In this document: positions 54,196 through 63,059 of the stretch, in pieces
How the letters are laid out: every line of letters begins with the position of its first letter
How positions within the stretch are numbered: the first letter of the stretch is position 1
NCBI GenBank assembly: GCA_019639135.1
Contig: JAHBSL010000008.1
Location: 1-64,000, forward strand
Reading direction: 5' to 3'
DNA from: Acidobacteriota bacterium
GTDB taxonomy: Bacteria; Acidobacteriota; Blastocatellia; Pyrinomonadales; Pyrinomonadaceae
DNA: 64,000 nucleotides
Position numbers and translations under genes: made by a program
Notes under the pieces: generated by a model
What the model saw: the letters and a program-made list of their open reading frames with translations, nothing else
What the model was told of the DNA's origin: nothing
Database searches by the model: none

Positions 54196-54828
54196 TCAGC
54201 CGATTGTGAGTATCGTATGCTGTCTGTATGCGCCGGGCGGTTCGCGATAGCTAATAAGAAGGAGAGCGGTAATGAACAACAAGACTATCCAGGGATATGC
54301 GAGCCATCTAAATCGGTGTCGCCAGAGTGCCTCAGCGCCTTTGAAGACCCCGACGAGGATTACCAAGATGCCTTGATAGCGATGCTCTGTGACGGATTCC
54401 GCGATGGCCTCCGCCGTGCCGTACTCGGTGTGAACCAATAGTACTATGCCGATCGCTACCAAAGCTCCCGGCGTGATGAGTCTCCAGATCGTGCCCTGAA
54501 CTATTTTCGCCTCGGCCGCAATTTCCGCCGCGCCGGCCAGAACCAGAAACGCTGCCATTAAGAAATGTTCGCGTTGCTGCGGATCATTGACGCTAAATCT
54601 CCAGGTATCGGCAACCCGACTCAGACCGCCTTGCAGGAATATGTAGGCCGGTAGAAACAAACCAGCCATTACGATCAATGACGGCCATAAATATTCCGCA
54701 CCTTTCCAAGTGAAGTAGTTGCGAGCTCGAAGGAGAGCGATTATAGCCACAATCGCAAACACTACACCTTCGATCCAATGCGCGAGATTGGAGGCAAACT
54801 GCAATTGTTCCGGCGTCTGTAGTTCCAT
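54196..54828 (-). CDS. Multi-spanning membrane protein
   Basis: 210 residues with five to six predicted membrane segments (about 18-36, 48-66, 90-108, 122-140, 155-170, 178-195). Conserved-looking polar residues lie in EHFLMAAFLVLAG and SVTEHRYQGILV, which contain possible metal-binding His and Glu. Not recognised as a named family; it may be related to copper-resistance membrane proteins. It ends 47 bases before the next gene, all in the same direction. Confidence 0.65.
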   Translation of the reverse strand: MELQTPEQLQFASNLAHWIEGVVFAIVAIIALLRARNYFTWKGAEYLWPSLIVMAGLFLPAYIFLQGGLSRVADTWRFSVNDPQQREHFLMAAFLVLAGAAEIAAEAKIVQGTIWRLITPGALVAIGIVLLVHTEYGTAEAIAESVTEHRYQGILVILVGVFKGAEALWRHRFRWLAYPWIVLLFITALLLISYREPPGAYRQHTILTIG

Positions 54829-54906
54829 AATGGTCGCTACGGCTTGACTTCAGTCCCATCCACGCCCGGTCCTGCACAAATCCACGTTTTTATCCCGAAA
54901 CGACGA

Positions 54907-55122
54907 TCAAATGTTGCGCGCGTGCCAGAGAGCGTCAAGAAACATTCCGATACCGAACAGCGACAGGACAATCGCGTCGTTGAACAAATGCTGCTGGCTC
55001 ATGCCGAGGAGCGTTCCGCCCGTCAATTGAGTAAACCATGCGCCCAGTAACGCAAGAAAAGCGAGGAAGAAAAATACTCTGCCTAGATAAACCATAAACG
55101 AGGTTCCCTTTGTCATATCCAT
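54907..55122 (-). CDS. Small two-helix membrane protein
   Basis: 71 residues. ATG 55122 has GGAGGG at good spacing. Hydrophobic segments at about 13-30 and 46-62 with a QLTGG/MSQQHLFNDA loop between. No family recognised. It belongs to the run of small metal-island genes. Confidence 0.6.
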   Translation of the reverse strand: MDMTKGTSFMVYLGRVFFFLAFLALLGAWFTQLTGGTLLGMSQQHLFNDAIVLSLFGIGMFLDALWHARNI

Positions 55123-55162
55123 TCTTCACCCTCCTTTACTTCAGTTTCACGAAGGCTCGCCG

Positions 55163-56176
55163 TCATAATTTATTCGGTGCGTAATAGCCCCGCTTAGTGC
55201 GGACCCTCAGCGATTTATCTTTGAGTTCAACCACAATTTGCCTAAAGGCACCGTCTTTTTTTTGATCTGTAGGGTAATAGCCTAACGTGTACTGGAGTTT
55301 GAGTTCCTTTGCGACTTCCTCTGCGGCCTCGTCAACAAGATCACGCCCGCCTTCGTGAGCGTTCTCCAGAAAGTAAGCGTTGCCGCCGGTCGCATCCGCC
55401 AAGGCACGCAAAGTGCGCATATCAACCGTATCCTTGACTTGACTGTTTAATAATATGTGCGTATTACCCTTTTCGCCGTGTCCGAGTCCTAGCCCGTAGA
55501 CAATCACCTCGGACTTTCGGGCGAGTGCCGTTATCTCCTCGAACTTGACCGAACTTGCCGTGTCATTACCGTCGGTCAAGAGCAGCAAAGCGCGCTTGCG
55601 ATGCTTGCCGTCGGCAACTTTTTGGAGACCGAGCAAAATCGCGTCGTAAAGCGCGGTGCCGCCACGCGGGCTTAGATTCTCGACGATTCTTAAGATCCTC
55701 GGCTTGTCGTCGGTAAAGTTCTGCACCAGCTCGGCATCGTCGCTGAACCGGACGAGAAAAATCTCATCGCCAGGCGCCACAGAGTTAACAAAATGCTCAA
55801 CCGCGTCCTGCACCCCCTCAATCTTGTCGTCCATGCTGCCGCTTGTGTCGAAAATGATGCCCAGGGTCATAGGAATGCGGTCCCCAGTATTGAAATACTC
55901 GAGTTTCTGCTCGACGCCGTTTTCGTAAACGGTAAAATCGCTCCGCTTCAAATCGGAGCGATATCGGCCGTTTTTGTCCGTGACGGTCGCTGCTAAAGTA
56001 ACGATTTCCGTATTAACCCGGATCACCTCGTCATCTTTCTCCTTGACCGGCGGCGGCGTTGGGGCCGCCGGCGTTTTCTGTTCGCTTTGCGCCTGCACCC
56101 CGGTCGAAAGTTTTACTGACAAGAACGGCAGGGCAAATAAAATCATCAACAAAACAAATGGACTTATTATTTTCAT
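55163..56176 (-). CDS. VWFA-related acidobacterial protein
   Basis: 337 residues from ATG 56176, which has GGAGG-CAAAA-ATG, better than the upstream starts. Signal peptide (about 1-28) precedes a short strand domain (RVNTEIVTLAATVTDKNGRY, SDFTVYENGVEQKLEYF), then the VWFA domain with MIDAS motif FDTSGSMDD, and LLLLTDGNDTASS. The end YTLGYYPTD...VRTKRGYYAP is the family's C-terminal strand. This family is expanded in Acidobacteriota and is a good marker for the host. Role unknown; probably metal-ion-dependent adhesion. Confidence 0.92.
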   Translation of the reverse strand: MKIISPFVLLMILFALPFLSVKLSTGVQAQSEQKTPAAPTPPPVKEKDDEVIRVNTEIVTLAATVTDKNGRYRSDLKRSDFTVYENGVEQKLEYFNTGDRIPMTLGIIFDTSGSMDDKIEGVQDAVEHFVNSVAPGDEIFLVRFSDDAELVQNFTDDKPRILRIVENLSPRGGTALYDAILLGLQKVADGKHRKRALLLLTDGNDTASSVKFEEITALARKSEVIVYGLGLGHGEKGNTHILLNSQVKDTVDMRTLRALADATGGNAYFLENAHEGGRDLVDEAAEEVAKELKLQYTLGYYPTDQKKDGAFRQIVVELKDKSLRVRTKRGYYAPNKL

Positions 56177-56205
56177 TTTTGCCTCCGCCGTCCTGCTATC
56201 CATAT

Positions 56206-56360
56206 TCAAATCCCTGCAAACGCTAAGATTCCGCCGACCAGAGACAAAATATGGTGGGTGAAGACGCCCGTCTGCTCTTCCGTCCCATAAGTACTTTAAG
56301 CAGATGCCAAACGAACATTGTCGCTCCTATGGTTCCTACAATAATTCCGGCAATCTTCAT
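56206..56360 (-). pseudogene. Frameshifted small membrane protein gene
   Basis: ATG 56360 (GAGGGG upstream) opens MKIAGIIVGTIGATMFVWHLLKVL; the frame then leads to other residues, while a different frame continues with TYGTEEQTGVFTHHILSL and a hydrophobic end to TGA at 56206. Joined, the two parts match the paralogue at 53355 (GIVISVIGIALFTWHLIRV and SHQVMSVNGVIVFVFGV). One indel after WHLLKV explains it. The read error possibility cannot be excluded. Confidence 0.65.
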
Positions 56361-56415
56361 CTTTGCCACCCCTCATCTGGGCCCTTTGTTTAAAGCAAAA
56401 CCATATTGCAGCTTG

Positions 56416-59400
56416 CTAATCGGTGTCCCATTCCGGCATTCGCGTACCAAACGGGGGCACGTCAGCATCGGATTCCTCACCAAAGACTTCTCGGCCGCGG
56501 CCCACGCGTTCGGCGATTACGCGGTCCGCCGATGGTTTGCCGAATTTGTAGAAAACCGCCGGCGTAACGAGCTGGTCCAGCAGCGTCGAGGTCAGGATGC
56601 CGCCGATCACGACCACCGCGAGCGGGTGAAGGATCTCTTTTCCGGGGGCGTCCGCCGCTAAAACGAACGGGACGAGTGAGAGGCCCGCCGTTAAGGCAGT
56701 CATCATCACGGGCACCAATCGTTCGAGTGAGCCGCGGATGATCATCTCCTCGGTGAAGTCCTCGCCTTCCTCGCGCATCAGGTGCAGGTAGTGCGAGATC
56801 ATCATGATCCCGTTGCGCGACGTGATGCCGACGAGCGAGATGAACCCGACGAGCGTGGCGATGGAAAAGACACCGCCGCTCAGCAAAAGGGCGATCACGG
56901 CACCGATCAGGGCGAGCGGGATGTTGATCATCACCTGCAGCGCGGAGCGCCAATCGCCGAGAGCCTTTATCAGAAGGAAGAAAATCGCGATGAGCGAGAA
57001 AATCGTCAGCAGCGAGAGCGTCCTCGTCGCCTCCTGCGACGCCTGGAACTGCCCGCCGAACTCGACGAAATACCCTTGAGGGAGGTCGACCTGGGCCGCG
57101 ACGCGCTCCTGCATGTCGCGGACGACCGACCCCAGATCGCGGTCGGCCGTGTTGGACGATATAACGATCCTCCGCTGTGTGTTCTCGCGCAGGATCTGAT
57201 TCGGCCCCGGAAGGTTTTCGATCGTCGCGACGGCGGACACGGGAATCTGCGCGCCCTGCGGTGTGTCGACGGTCGCGTTGCGCAGCGCGTCGAGGCTGTT
57301 TCGCGAGGCGTCGTCGAACCTGACGACGACGTCGTACCTCCGCGCCCCCTCGATCGCCTGCGAGACCGTCCGCCCGTTCAAGGCGGTCTCCAACGTGTCG
57401 GTGATCTCGCCCGGCTGCAGACCGTACTGCGCCGCCCGGGCCCGGTCCACGTTGAACCTGATCTGCGGGATCAGCACCTGCCTTTCGATCTGGACGTCCG
57501 TCGCCCCTTCGACCGTCTGCATCACGTTGCGGATCTCCTCCGCCTTCGAACGCAAGACGGAAAGGTCGTCGCCGAAAAGCTTTACGGCGATCTGCGCCCG
57601 CACGCCCGACTGCAGGTGATCGAGGCGGTGCGAGATCGGTTGACCGACGTTGAGGTTCACGCCCGGGATGACCGCGAGCTTTTCGCGGATGTCGGACAGA
57701 ATCTCATCGCGAGGGCGGTCTGATTCTCTTAAATCGACGTCGATCTCGGTGTAGTGGACGCCCTCGGCGTGTTCGTCGAGCTCGGCACGGCCTGTGCGTC
57801 GCCCGGTCGAGATCACCTCGGGCACCTCCATAACGAGTTTTTCGCCGATCGTGCCGATGCGGTTCGATTCTGCGAGTGACGTCCCCGGCTGCGCCTGGAT
57901 GTTGATCGTCAGCGTTCCTTCGTTGAATTCCGGCAAAAACGCCGTGCCGACGAACGGCAGCGTCGCCATCGTCACGAGGAACAGCGTGGCCGCCCCGATC
58001 ATCACCTTGTACGGATGGCGCAGCGTCCAGTGCAGCAGCCGTTCGTCCCACTTCTTCAGCCAGCGAACGACGAAACTGTCTTCCTCCGAGTGTCCGCCGC
58101 CCTTCGGTTCCTCGCCGTCCTCGTACGCGGGCGGGGGTTCGTCATGGCCATTTTCCGAACCTTCATTCCGCGAAAACCTCGCCTTAAGCTTTTCAAACCA
58201 GACCGCCAGGATCGATTTATTTCTGCCATTTTTCTTGAAAAGCTGCGGCATCAGGTACGACGCCAGAACGGGCGTCACGGTCAGGCTGATGAACAGGGAA
58301 GCCACCAGCGAGGTGATGTAGGCGAGCCCGAGCGGGGCGAGAAGCCGCCCCTCAACGCCGGTCAGCATGAACAGCGGTAGAAACACCAAGGCCACGATGA
58401 TGGTGGCGAAGACGATCGACGAACGAATCTCCAGCGATGCGTGGTAGATCACCTCGATCGACGGCCGCGGGTCCGGCAGAGCGTAATTTTCCCGCAGGCG
58501 GCGGAAGATGTTCTCGATATCGACGATGGCGTCGTCCACCAGTTCGCCGATGGCCACCGCGAGCCCGCCGAGCGTCATCGTGTTGATCGAGATCCCGAAC
58601 GCGTAGAAGATCAGAAACGTGACGACGAACGAGAGCGGGATTGCAGTCAGTGTGATCGCGGTCGTGCGGAAGTTGAGCAGGAACAGGAAAAGGACGATCG
58701 CCACGAGTATAGCGCCGTCCCGCAGGGCCTCGATGACGTTGCCGATCGAAGCTTCGATGAAATTCGATTGCCGGAACAGCCGCGTATTGATTTCGACGTC
58801 GGGGGGCAAGGTCGCCTGCAGCCCGCGCATCGCGTCGTCGACCTTTTCGGTCAGTTCGATGGTGGATGCTCCGGGCTGCTTCTGCACCGACATGATCACG
58901 GCGGGCTGCCCGTTCGACCCGGCGTCACCGCGTTTGATTCTCGCTCCGAACTCCACCGCCGCGACGTCGCCGAGCCGGATCGGAGTGTTGTTGCGGTAAG
59001 CGACGACGGTGTTCTTGAGTTCGTCGATGGAATAGAACCGGCCGAGGTTACGGACCAGGTACTCCTGCGACTGCGCATCGACGAAGCCGCCGGTCGAGTT
59101 CGCGTTCGATTTCTCCAGCGCGGTCGTGACGTCCTCGATCGTGATGCCGAACTGCTTGAGTTTCTCCGGCGAGACGAGTGCCTGGTATTGCTTGACGCCG
59201 CCGCCGATCGGGATCACCTGCGAGATGCCGGTGATCGTCAGCAGTCGCGGACGGATCGTCCAATCGGCCAGCGTGCGCACGTCGAGCGGGCTCGTCGAGC
59301 CGTCTTTCGACTTCACCGAGATCAGCATGATCTCGCCCATGATCGACGAGATCGGCGCGAGGAACGGCGAGACGCCCTCGGGGAGCTGCTCCCGGGCCTC

Positions 59401-59742
59401 CGTGATCTTTTCGGCGACGAGCTGGCGGTTGCGGTAGATGTCGGTGCCCCAATCGAATTCGATGTAGACGATCGACAGCCCGATCCCGCTCTGCGAGCGC
59501 ACCCGCGTCACGCCCGGCACCCCGTTCATCACCGTCTCGATCGGGTACGAGACCTGCGTCTCCACCTCCTCGGGAGCGAGGCCCTCCGCCTCGGTCAGGA
59601 CCGTGATGGTCGGTTTGTTGAGGTCGGGGAAAACATCCACCGGAAGGTTGAACGCTATATAGCCGCCCCACACGAGCAGCAACGCGGCGATCGCGACGAC
59701 GATAAGCCGGTTCTGCAAGGCCCACCTGATGATTGCGTTCAT
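56416..59742 (-). CDS. Heavy-metal RND efflux permease (CusA/CzcA family)
   Basis: 1,108 residues. N-terminal FNLPVDVFPDLNKPTITVLTEAEGLAPEEVE is the family start; the first membrane block has GELVDDAIVDIENIFRRLREN, the acidic TM4 motif used for proton-driven metal export. Porter-domain patterns such as VRSQSGIGLSIVYIEFDWG are intact. The loop between the two membrane halves (about 505-585) is unusually long and acidic (RNEGSENGHDEPPPAYEDGEE). The metal may be copper/silver given DUF305 and cupredoxin neighbours. The methyltransferase ends six bases upstream. Confidence 0.95.
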   Translation of the reverse strand: MNAIIRWALQNRLIVVAIAALLLVWGGYIAFNLPVDVFPDLNKPTITVLTEAEGLAPEEVETQVSYPIETVMNGVPGVTRVRSQSGIGLSIVYIEFDWGTDIYRNRQLVAEKITEAREQLPEGVSPFLAPISSIMGEIMLISVKSKDGSTSPLDVRTLADWTIRPRLLTITGISQVIPIGGGVKQYQALVSPEKLKQFGITIEDVTTALEKSNANSTGGFVDAQSQEYLVRNLGRFYSIDELKNTVVAYRNNTPIRLGDVAAVEFGARIKRGDAGSNGQPAVIMSVQKQPGASTIELTEKVDDAMRGLQATLPPDVEINTRLFRQSNFIEASIGNVIEALRDGAILVAIVLFLFLLNFRTTAITLTAIPLSFVVTFLIFYAFGISINTMTLGGLAVAIGELVDDAIVDIENIFRRLRENYALPDPRPSIEVIYHASLEIRSSIVFATIIVALVFLPLFMLTGVEGRLLAPLGLAYITSLVASLFISLTVTPVLASYLMPQLFKKNGRNKSILAVWFEKLKARFSRNEGSENGHDEPPPAYEDGEEPKGGGHSEEDSFVVRWLKKWDERLLHWTLRHPYKVMIGAATLFLVTMATLPFVGTAFLPEFNEGTLTINIQAQPGTSLAESNRIGTIGEKLVMEVPEVISTGRRTGRAELDEHAEGVHYTEIDVDLRESDRPRDEILSDIREKLAVIPGVNLNVGQPISHRLDHLQSGVRAQIAVKLFGDDLSVLRSKAEEIRNVMQTVEGATDVQIERQVLIPQIRFNVDRARAAQYGLQPGEITDTLETALNGRTVSQAIEGARRYDVVVRFDDASRNSLDALRNATVDTPQGAQIPVSAVATIENLPGPNQILRENTQRRIVISSNTADRDLGSVVRDMQERVAAQVDLPQGYFVEFGGQFQASQEATRTLSLLTIFSLIAIFFLLIKALGDWRSALQVMINIPLALIGAVIALLLSGGVFSIATLVGFISLVGITSRNGIMMISHYLHLMREEGEDFTEEMIIRGSLERLVPVMMTALTAGLSLVPFVLAADAPGKEILHPLAVVVIGGILTSTLLDQLVTPAVFYKFGKPSADRVIAERVGRGREVFGEESDADVPPFGTRMPEWDTD

Positions 59743-59748
59743 AAAACT

Positions 59749-60459
59749 CTACTGCACCAAAGACTGTTTCTCGGGGCTTTTCTGAAAATGCGCAATGAAT
59801 GCGTAATTCGTCCCGACCGACGTGACCGTATATTTGCCCTCGCCCTCCTTCTGCAACTCCGTCAAGAACTGCAGAAATTCGGGACGGTAGTAAACTTTGA
59901 AAAGCGACAGCCACCACGTCCGCAAGCGGACCAACCAAACGGGTAAGCCGTCGCCGTCCCAGAAATCCAATATGAACAGATCGCCGCCCGGCCTTAGATT
60001 TCCGAGCACATTCGTGAGGGCGGTTCGCCACGCCGGGAACATCGAAAGCGAATAAGAGATAAAAACCTTGTCGAACGGCCGGCTGCGTCGGAAGGTGTTT
60101 TCGAGATCGAATTTTTCGGCCAGGCCTTGTCTCAAAATAATGGTCTTCTGCATACCCCTCGCGTCCAGCCTCGCACCGGCGGTTTTCAGCATTTCGTCCG
60201 AAGCGTCAAGTCCGTACAGTATCGCCTTCGGCTGGAGCTCCGACAGTTTCAAAAGATTCCTGCCCGTCCCGCAGCCGACTTCAAGTACACGCTCGCCCGG
60301 CTGGACGTCCATCTGCCGGAGAAGCCGGTCGCGCCCGAACAGAAATAAGCGGCGCGTCGGATCATAAAAATGACGCTGAACTCGGTAAAGCTTGTTGAGC
60401 CGCGCCCGTTGGTCGTGTTTAGTCGTTTCCCCCGCCGTTTGCATTCGCGATTCGTCCAA
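59749..60459 (-). CDS. Class I methyltransferase in the RND operon (BtaB-like)
   Basis: 236 residues starting TTG 60459, with ATG 60444 as alternative. YRVQRHFYDPTRRLFLFGRDRLL and VLEVGCGTGRNLLKL resemble the N-methyltransferase of betaine-lipid synthesis (BtaB). No BtaA is seen nearby, so this activity is not established; another amine or thiol substrate is possible. Its stop is six bases before CusA and DUF305 is 39 bases upstream, so it belongs to the metal operon, an unusual partner. Confidence 0.8.
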   Translation of the reverse strand: MDESRMQTAGETTKHDQRARLNKLYRVQRHFYDPTRRLFLFGRDRLLRQMDVQPGERVLEVGCGTGRNLLKLSELQPKAILYGLDASDEMLKTAGARLDARGMQKTIILRQGLAEKFDLENTFRRSRPFDKVFISYSLSMFPAWRTALTNVLGNLRPGGDLFILDFWDGDGLPVWLVRLRTWWLSLFKVYYRPEFLQFLTELQKEGEGKYTVTSVGTNYAFIAHFQKSPEKQSLVQ

Positions 60460-60498
60460 AAGCCTCAGATACTTCCGGCCCCGAAAACATTTCCCGAA

Positions 60499-61179
60499 TT
60501 ATTTCGACCATCTTGTTTTCCAATCAGCCATCTGCCGGATTTCCTTTTCCTGCTCGCGGATGATGGCTTGGGCGAGCGTCTTGATTTCCGGGTGTTCGGC
60601 CCGGGTTAAGGCCTCCTTAGCCATCGTCACCGCGCCCGCGTGGTGCGGGGTCATCATGTCGAGAAAATGCCCGTCGAAATCCTTGCCGCTTGCGGTTTCC
60701 ATTTTCTTCATCTCGTCGCCCGCCATCATCTTCATCGAGTCCATCATTCCGGGCATTTGCATATTCACCGACTCAGGTTTCCCCGCGTACCATTTTTCGC
60801 GCCAGTCCTTCATCTGCGTGATTTCCTTTTTCTGATCGTCGATGATCTTTTGGGCGAAGGTTCTCAGCTCGGCGTTGTTCGATTTCTTAAGTGCCATCTC
60901 CGCCATCTCGATCGCACCCTGATGGTGATTCGTCATCGTGTCGATGAACTGCAAATCATACGGCTGGCTCGCGGCGTTCGGAGAGGATTGCATCGAACCG
61001 TGATTCATCCCCGACATGTTTGAATTCATCGGCATGGAGTTGTGGTTCATCGAATTCGATGAACCGTTCTGCATTCCACCGTGATTCACCGCTGAATTGC
61101 CATTGGAAGCGGTTTGGTTGCAAGCCGCGAAAGCGATGGCGGCGGTCGTTAAAACAACCGCCAAGATCGTATTTTTCAT
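60499..61179 (-). CDS. Lipoprotein with two DUF305 units
   Basis: 226 residues from ATG 61179 (GGGGGC upstream). Lipoprotein signal MKNTILAVVLTTAAIAFAAC with lipobox Cys20. A Met/Asn/His-rich linker (residues 25-65: many MNH and NSM repeats) may bind Cu. Two DUF305 helices pairs follow: FIDTMTNHHQGAIEMAEMAL and FLDMMTPHHAGAVTMAKEAL. The HH and Met positions are typical for copper. It is probably a surface/periplasmic metal chaperone feeding the pump. Confidence 0.9.
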   Translation of the reverse strand: MKNTILAVVLTTAAIAFAACNQTASNGNSAVNHGGMQNGSSNSMNHNSMPMNSNMSGMNHGSMQSSPNAASQPYDLQFIDTMTNHHQGAIEMAEMALKKSNNAELRTFAQKIIDDQKKEITQMKDWREKWYAGKPESVNMQMPGMMDSMKMMAGDEMKKMETASGKDFDGHFLDMMTPHHAGAVTMAKEALTRAEHPEIKTLAQAIIREQEKEIRQMADWKTRWSK

Positions 61180-61198
61180 TTCTGCCCCCTTTCTGTTC

Positions 61199-61540
61199 TT
61201 AATGCTCAGTCGCAACTATGCTGCCCTTGTACATCCCCATCCCGCAGGCGAAGCTGATGGTCCCCTCTTTTCTAGGTGTAATCACGATGGTGACCGGCTT
61301 GCCGACGGGCAAATTTCGCGATATCCCGAGCGATGGGAACACGACCTTGCCGCCGCATCCCTCTTTGGACTCCCGCGTGAAGATGAGCGTCAGGGGCGAT
61401 CCGACCTCACCGGTTATCGAACTGCGGCTAAAGCCGTCCTTCGTTACGGTGATGCGGACGGTCTTCGGATGTGCCTCGACGCTCGCGACGGCGAACGCAA
61501 ACGTAAGCAGGCAAACAGCCGCATATTTAGCAATTTTCAT
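61199..61540 (-). CDS. Secreted cupredoxin-like protein
   Basis: 113 residues. Signal peptide (about 1-22) precedes one cupredoxin domain (EfeO-type): VRITVTKDGFSRSSITGEVGS, the metal-site cysteine in EGCGGKVVFP and a closing FACGMGMYKG with Cys and Met. One copper site of the Cys/Met type is expected. ATG 61540 has a palindromic site about 33 bases upstream. It starts the DUF305-MTase-CusA run and has a paralogous domain at the end of the 61793 gene. Confidence 0.85.
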   Translation of the reverse strand: MKIAKYAAVCLLTFAFAVASVEAHPKTVRITVTKDGFSRSSITGEVGSPLTLIFTRESKEGCGGKVVFPSLGISRNLPVGKPVTIVITPRKEGTISFACGMGMYKGSIVATEH

Positions 61541-61792
61541 TTTCGTATTTGGTCTCCTGTTTTAGTTCTATCGAATCACTGATTCGGCCTTGTATATCTC
61601 ATCCTGTATACGATAAGGTCGCGAATCGAGCTCACTCGGGCCGCATCCCACATCGCGTGGTTAGCGTCCCATGTCACCTGGCTCGCCCCAGATGTCGCTT
61701 GTTGTCGTTCCCCGGTCGCTTGATCGGCGTCTTATGTCACTTAATTTGTTGTCCAAGCCCCACGGGAAGCGTTCCGCCTCACGTAGGCCGTT
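61541..61792. other. Gap with control region between two cupredoxin genes
   Basis: About 250 bases without a supported gene. It holds the 61573 palindrome and, further right, near-repeated words CCCATGTCAC and CTTATGTCAC about 70 bases apart. It presumably carries the promoter of the 61540-to-53 kb gene run. Confidence 0.35.
61573..61587. promoter_or_regulatory. Palindromic operator candidate upstream of the cupredoxin gene
   Basis: CGAATCA-C-TGATTCG, a perfect 7-1-7 palindrome, lies 33 bases before the start codon at 61540. Reading the minus strand, TATACA and TATCGTATAC words upstream give a possible -10 region. This could bind a metal regulator (CopY/CsoR type or the response regulator). 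No homologous site was noticed elsewhere. Confidence 0.4.
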
Positions 61793-63034
61793 CTACATCC
61801 CAGCGACGACCACTTTTCCGCGAAGCATGTCCATCCCGCAGGCGAACGCGATTTCGCCCGCCCCGGTGGGCGTGAATTCGACAAGCACCGTCTCGCCGAC
61901 CGGCAACTTCCTAGTAATCTTTTGGCTCGCGAAAACAACTTCACTGCCGCAGTTCTCCGCATCGGCGCGGTAGAAGGCGAGAGCCACTTTCTCGCCCTTC
62001 TTCACATTGACGGAAGAAGGGCTAAAGCCGGCCTTAGCCACGGTGACCTGCGTAAATCCGGCGGGAACGTTCGCGGCCTTTACCTTCTCGCCCTCCGCGA
62101 TCTTGAGAGTGAAGGGCACCGTGATGACCTGCCCGCCGCGTTGGAATTGCCCCCACACCTTGTACAGACCGGAGCGCGGGAACGACGTGTGGGCGGCGAC
62201 TTCGGAAGCGCTCGGTTTGACGGTCGCGCCCTCCATTGTCGAATGCTCGTGCCCGTCCGCTTTGTGCTCCGAGCCTGAATCGCCGTCCATTTTCATCCCG
62301 TCCATCTTCTCGCCCTTCGACATCGGATGGGCATGGACGAAATCCTGCATGTCCTCGCTGATGATGACAAAGTGCGCGAGCTCGCCGAGGTAGTTCTGCA
62401 GATCGGTCGCGGGCTTCCCGCTCGCCGCGTCGAACACCTGGAAGTTGAGCATCACCTCGGCTCCGCCTTTCAACTCGCCCTCGGGTTCCATCACGACCTT
62501 CAAGCCGCTGACCGTTTTCGTGTAATTCGTGTCGGCGATGAGCGGCTCTTTCGGACGTTCCTGCCCGCCCACCTTGACATCGATCTGCTCGACCACCTGC
62601 ACGGAATCCTTCGGCGTAAAGTCGGCGTAAAGCTTGTATTCGCCGCCGTTCGGGAACGTGTGCTGGACCCGGTAAGAACCATCGTCCGATTGCTCCGGGT
62701 GCACGTGGTAGAACTCCGCCAGATCCTTCGACACGATCAGCAGGTGCATCGGTTTCTCGTGCACGATCGGCAGGTCCCGCACGATGGCGCCTTGCTTGTC
62801 CTTCACGGTGAACGCCAGCGTCACCGGAGCTCCCGCCTGAATGGAACCGGGTTCGCTTGCGAAATCGACCTTGAAAGCTTTGTCGACATCCGCGGTCGTG
62901 TTGGCGTTCGCCGTCGCGCTATTGGTAGCTGCCGCCGCGTTCGAATTCGGCGTCGTCGCTGCGCCGTCGCAAGCCGAAAGGAAAACAGCAATAACCGAAA
63001 AGCAAAAAATACCCAAAAGGATTCTCGTAATCAT
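61793..63034 (-). CDS. Lipoprotein with C-terminal cupredoxin domain
   Basis: 413 residues. Lipoprotein signal MITRILLGIFCFSVIAVFLSACDG with lipobox Cys22. Two beta-sandwich units (about 55-300) have AGAPVTLAFTVKDKQGAIVR, LIVSKDLAEFYHVHPEQ and the similar FVIISEDMQDFVHAHPMSKG (HVHP and HAHP metal-type histidines). The C-terminal cupredoxin (about 325-413) has VTVAKAGFSPSSVNVKKGEK, ENCGSEVVF and FACGMDML. Likely a periplasmic copper-binding protein; the next gene downstream is separated by 250 bases. Confidence 0.88.
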   Translation of the reverse strand: MITRILLGIFCFSVIAVFLSACDGAATTPNSNAAAATNSATANANTTADVDKAFKVDFASEPGSIQAGAPVTLAFTVKDKQGAIVRDLPIVHEKPMHLLIVSKDLAEFYHVHPEQSDDGSYRVQHTFPNGGEYKLYADFTPKDSVQVVEQIDVKVGGQERPKEPLIADTNYTKTVSGLKVVMEPEGELKGGAEVMLNFQVFDAASGKPATDLQNYLGELAHFVIISEDMQDFVHAHPMSKGEKMDGMKMDGDSGSEHKADGHEHSTMEGATVKPSASEVAAHTSFPRSGLYKVWGQFQRGGQVITVPFTLKIAEGEKVKAANVPAGFTQVTVAKAGFSPSSVNVKKGEKVALAFYRADAENCGSEVVFASQKITRKLPVGETVLVEFTPTGAGEIAFACGMDMLRGKVVVAGM

Positions 63035-63059
63035 AAAGTTCTGTGCAAATGATCAATGA

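Noticed and set aside
58441..59946. A 501-codon open frame on the plus strand
   Set aside because: It is antisense to the RND pump and methyltransferase genes, is Arg/Asp-rich and shows no family; it is a by-product of GC-rich codon use. The same applies to long plus-strand frames at 2742-3932, 5528-6484, 8981-10225 and 18224-19318.
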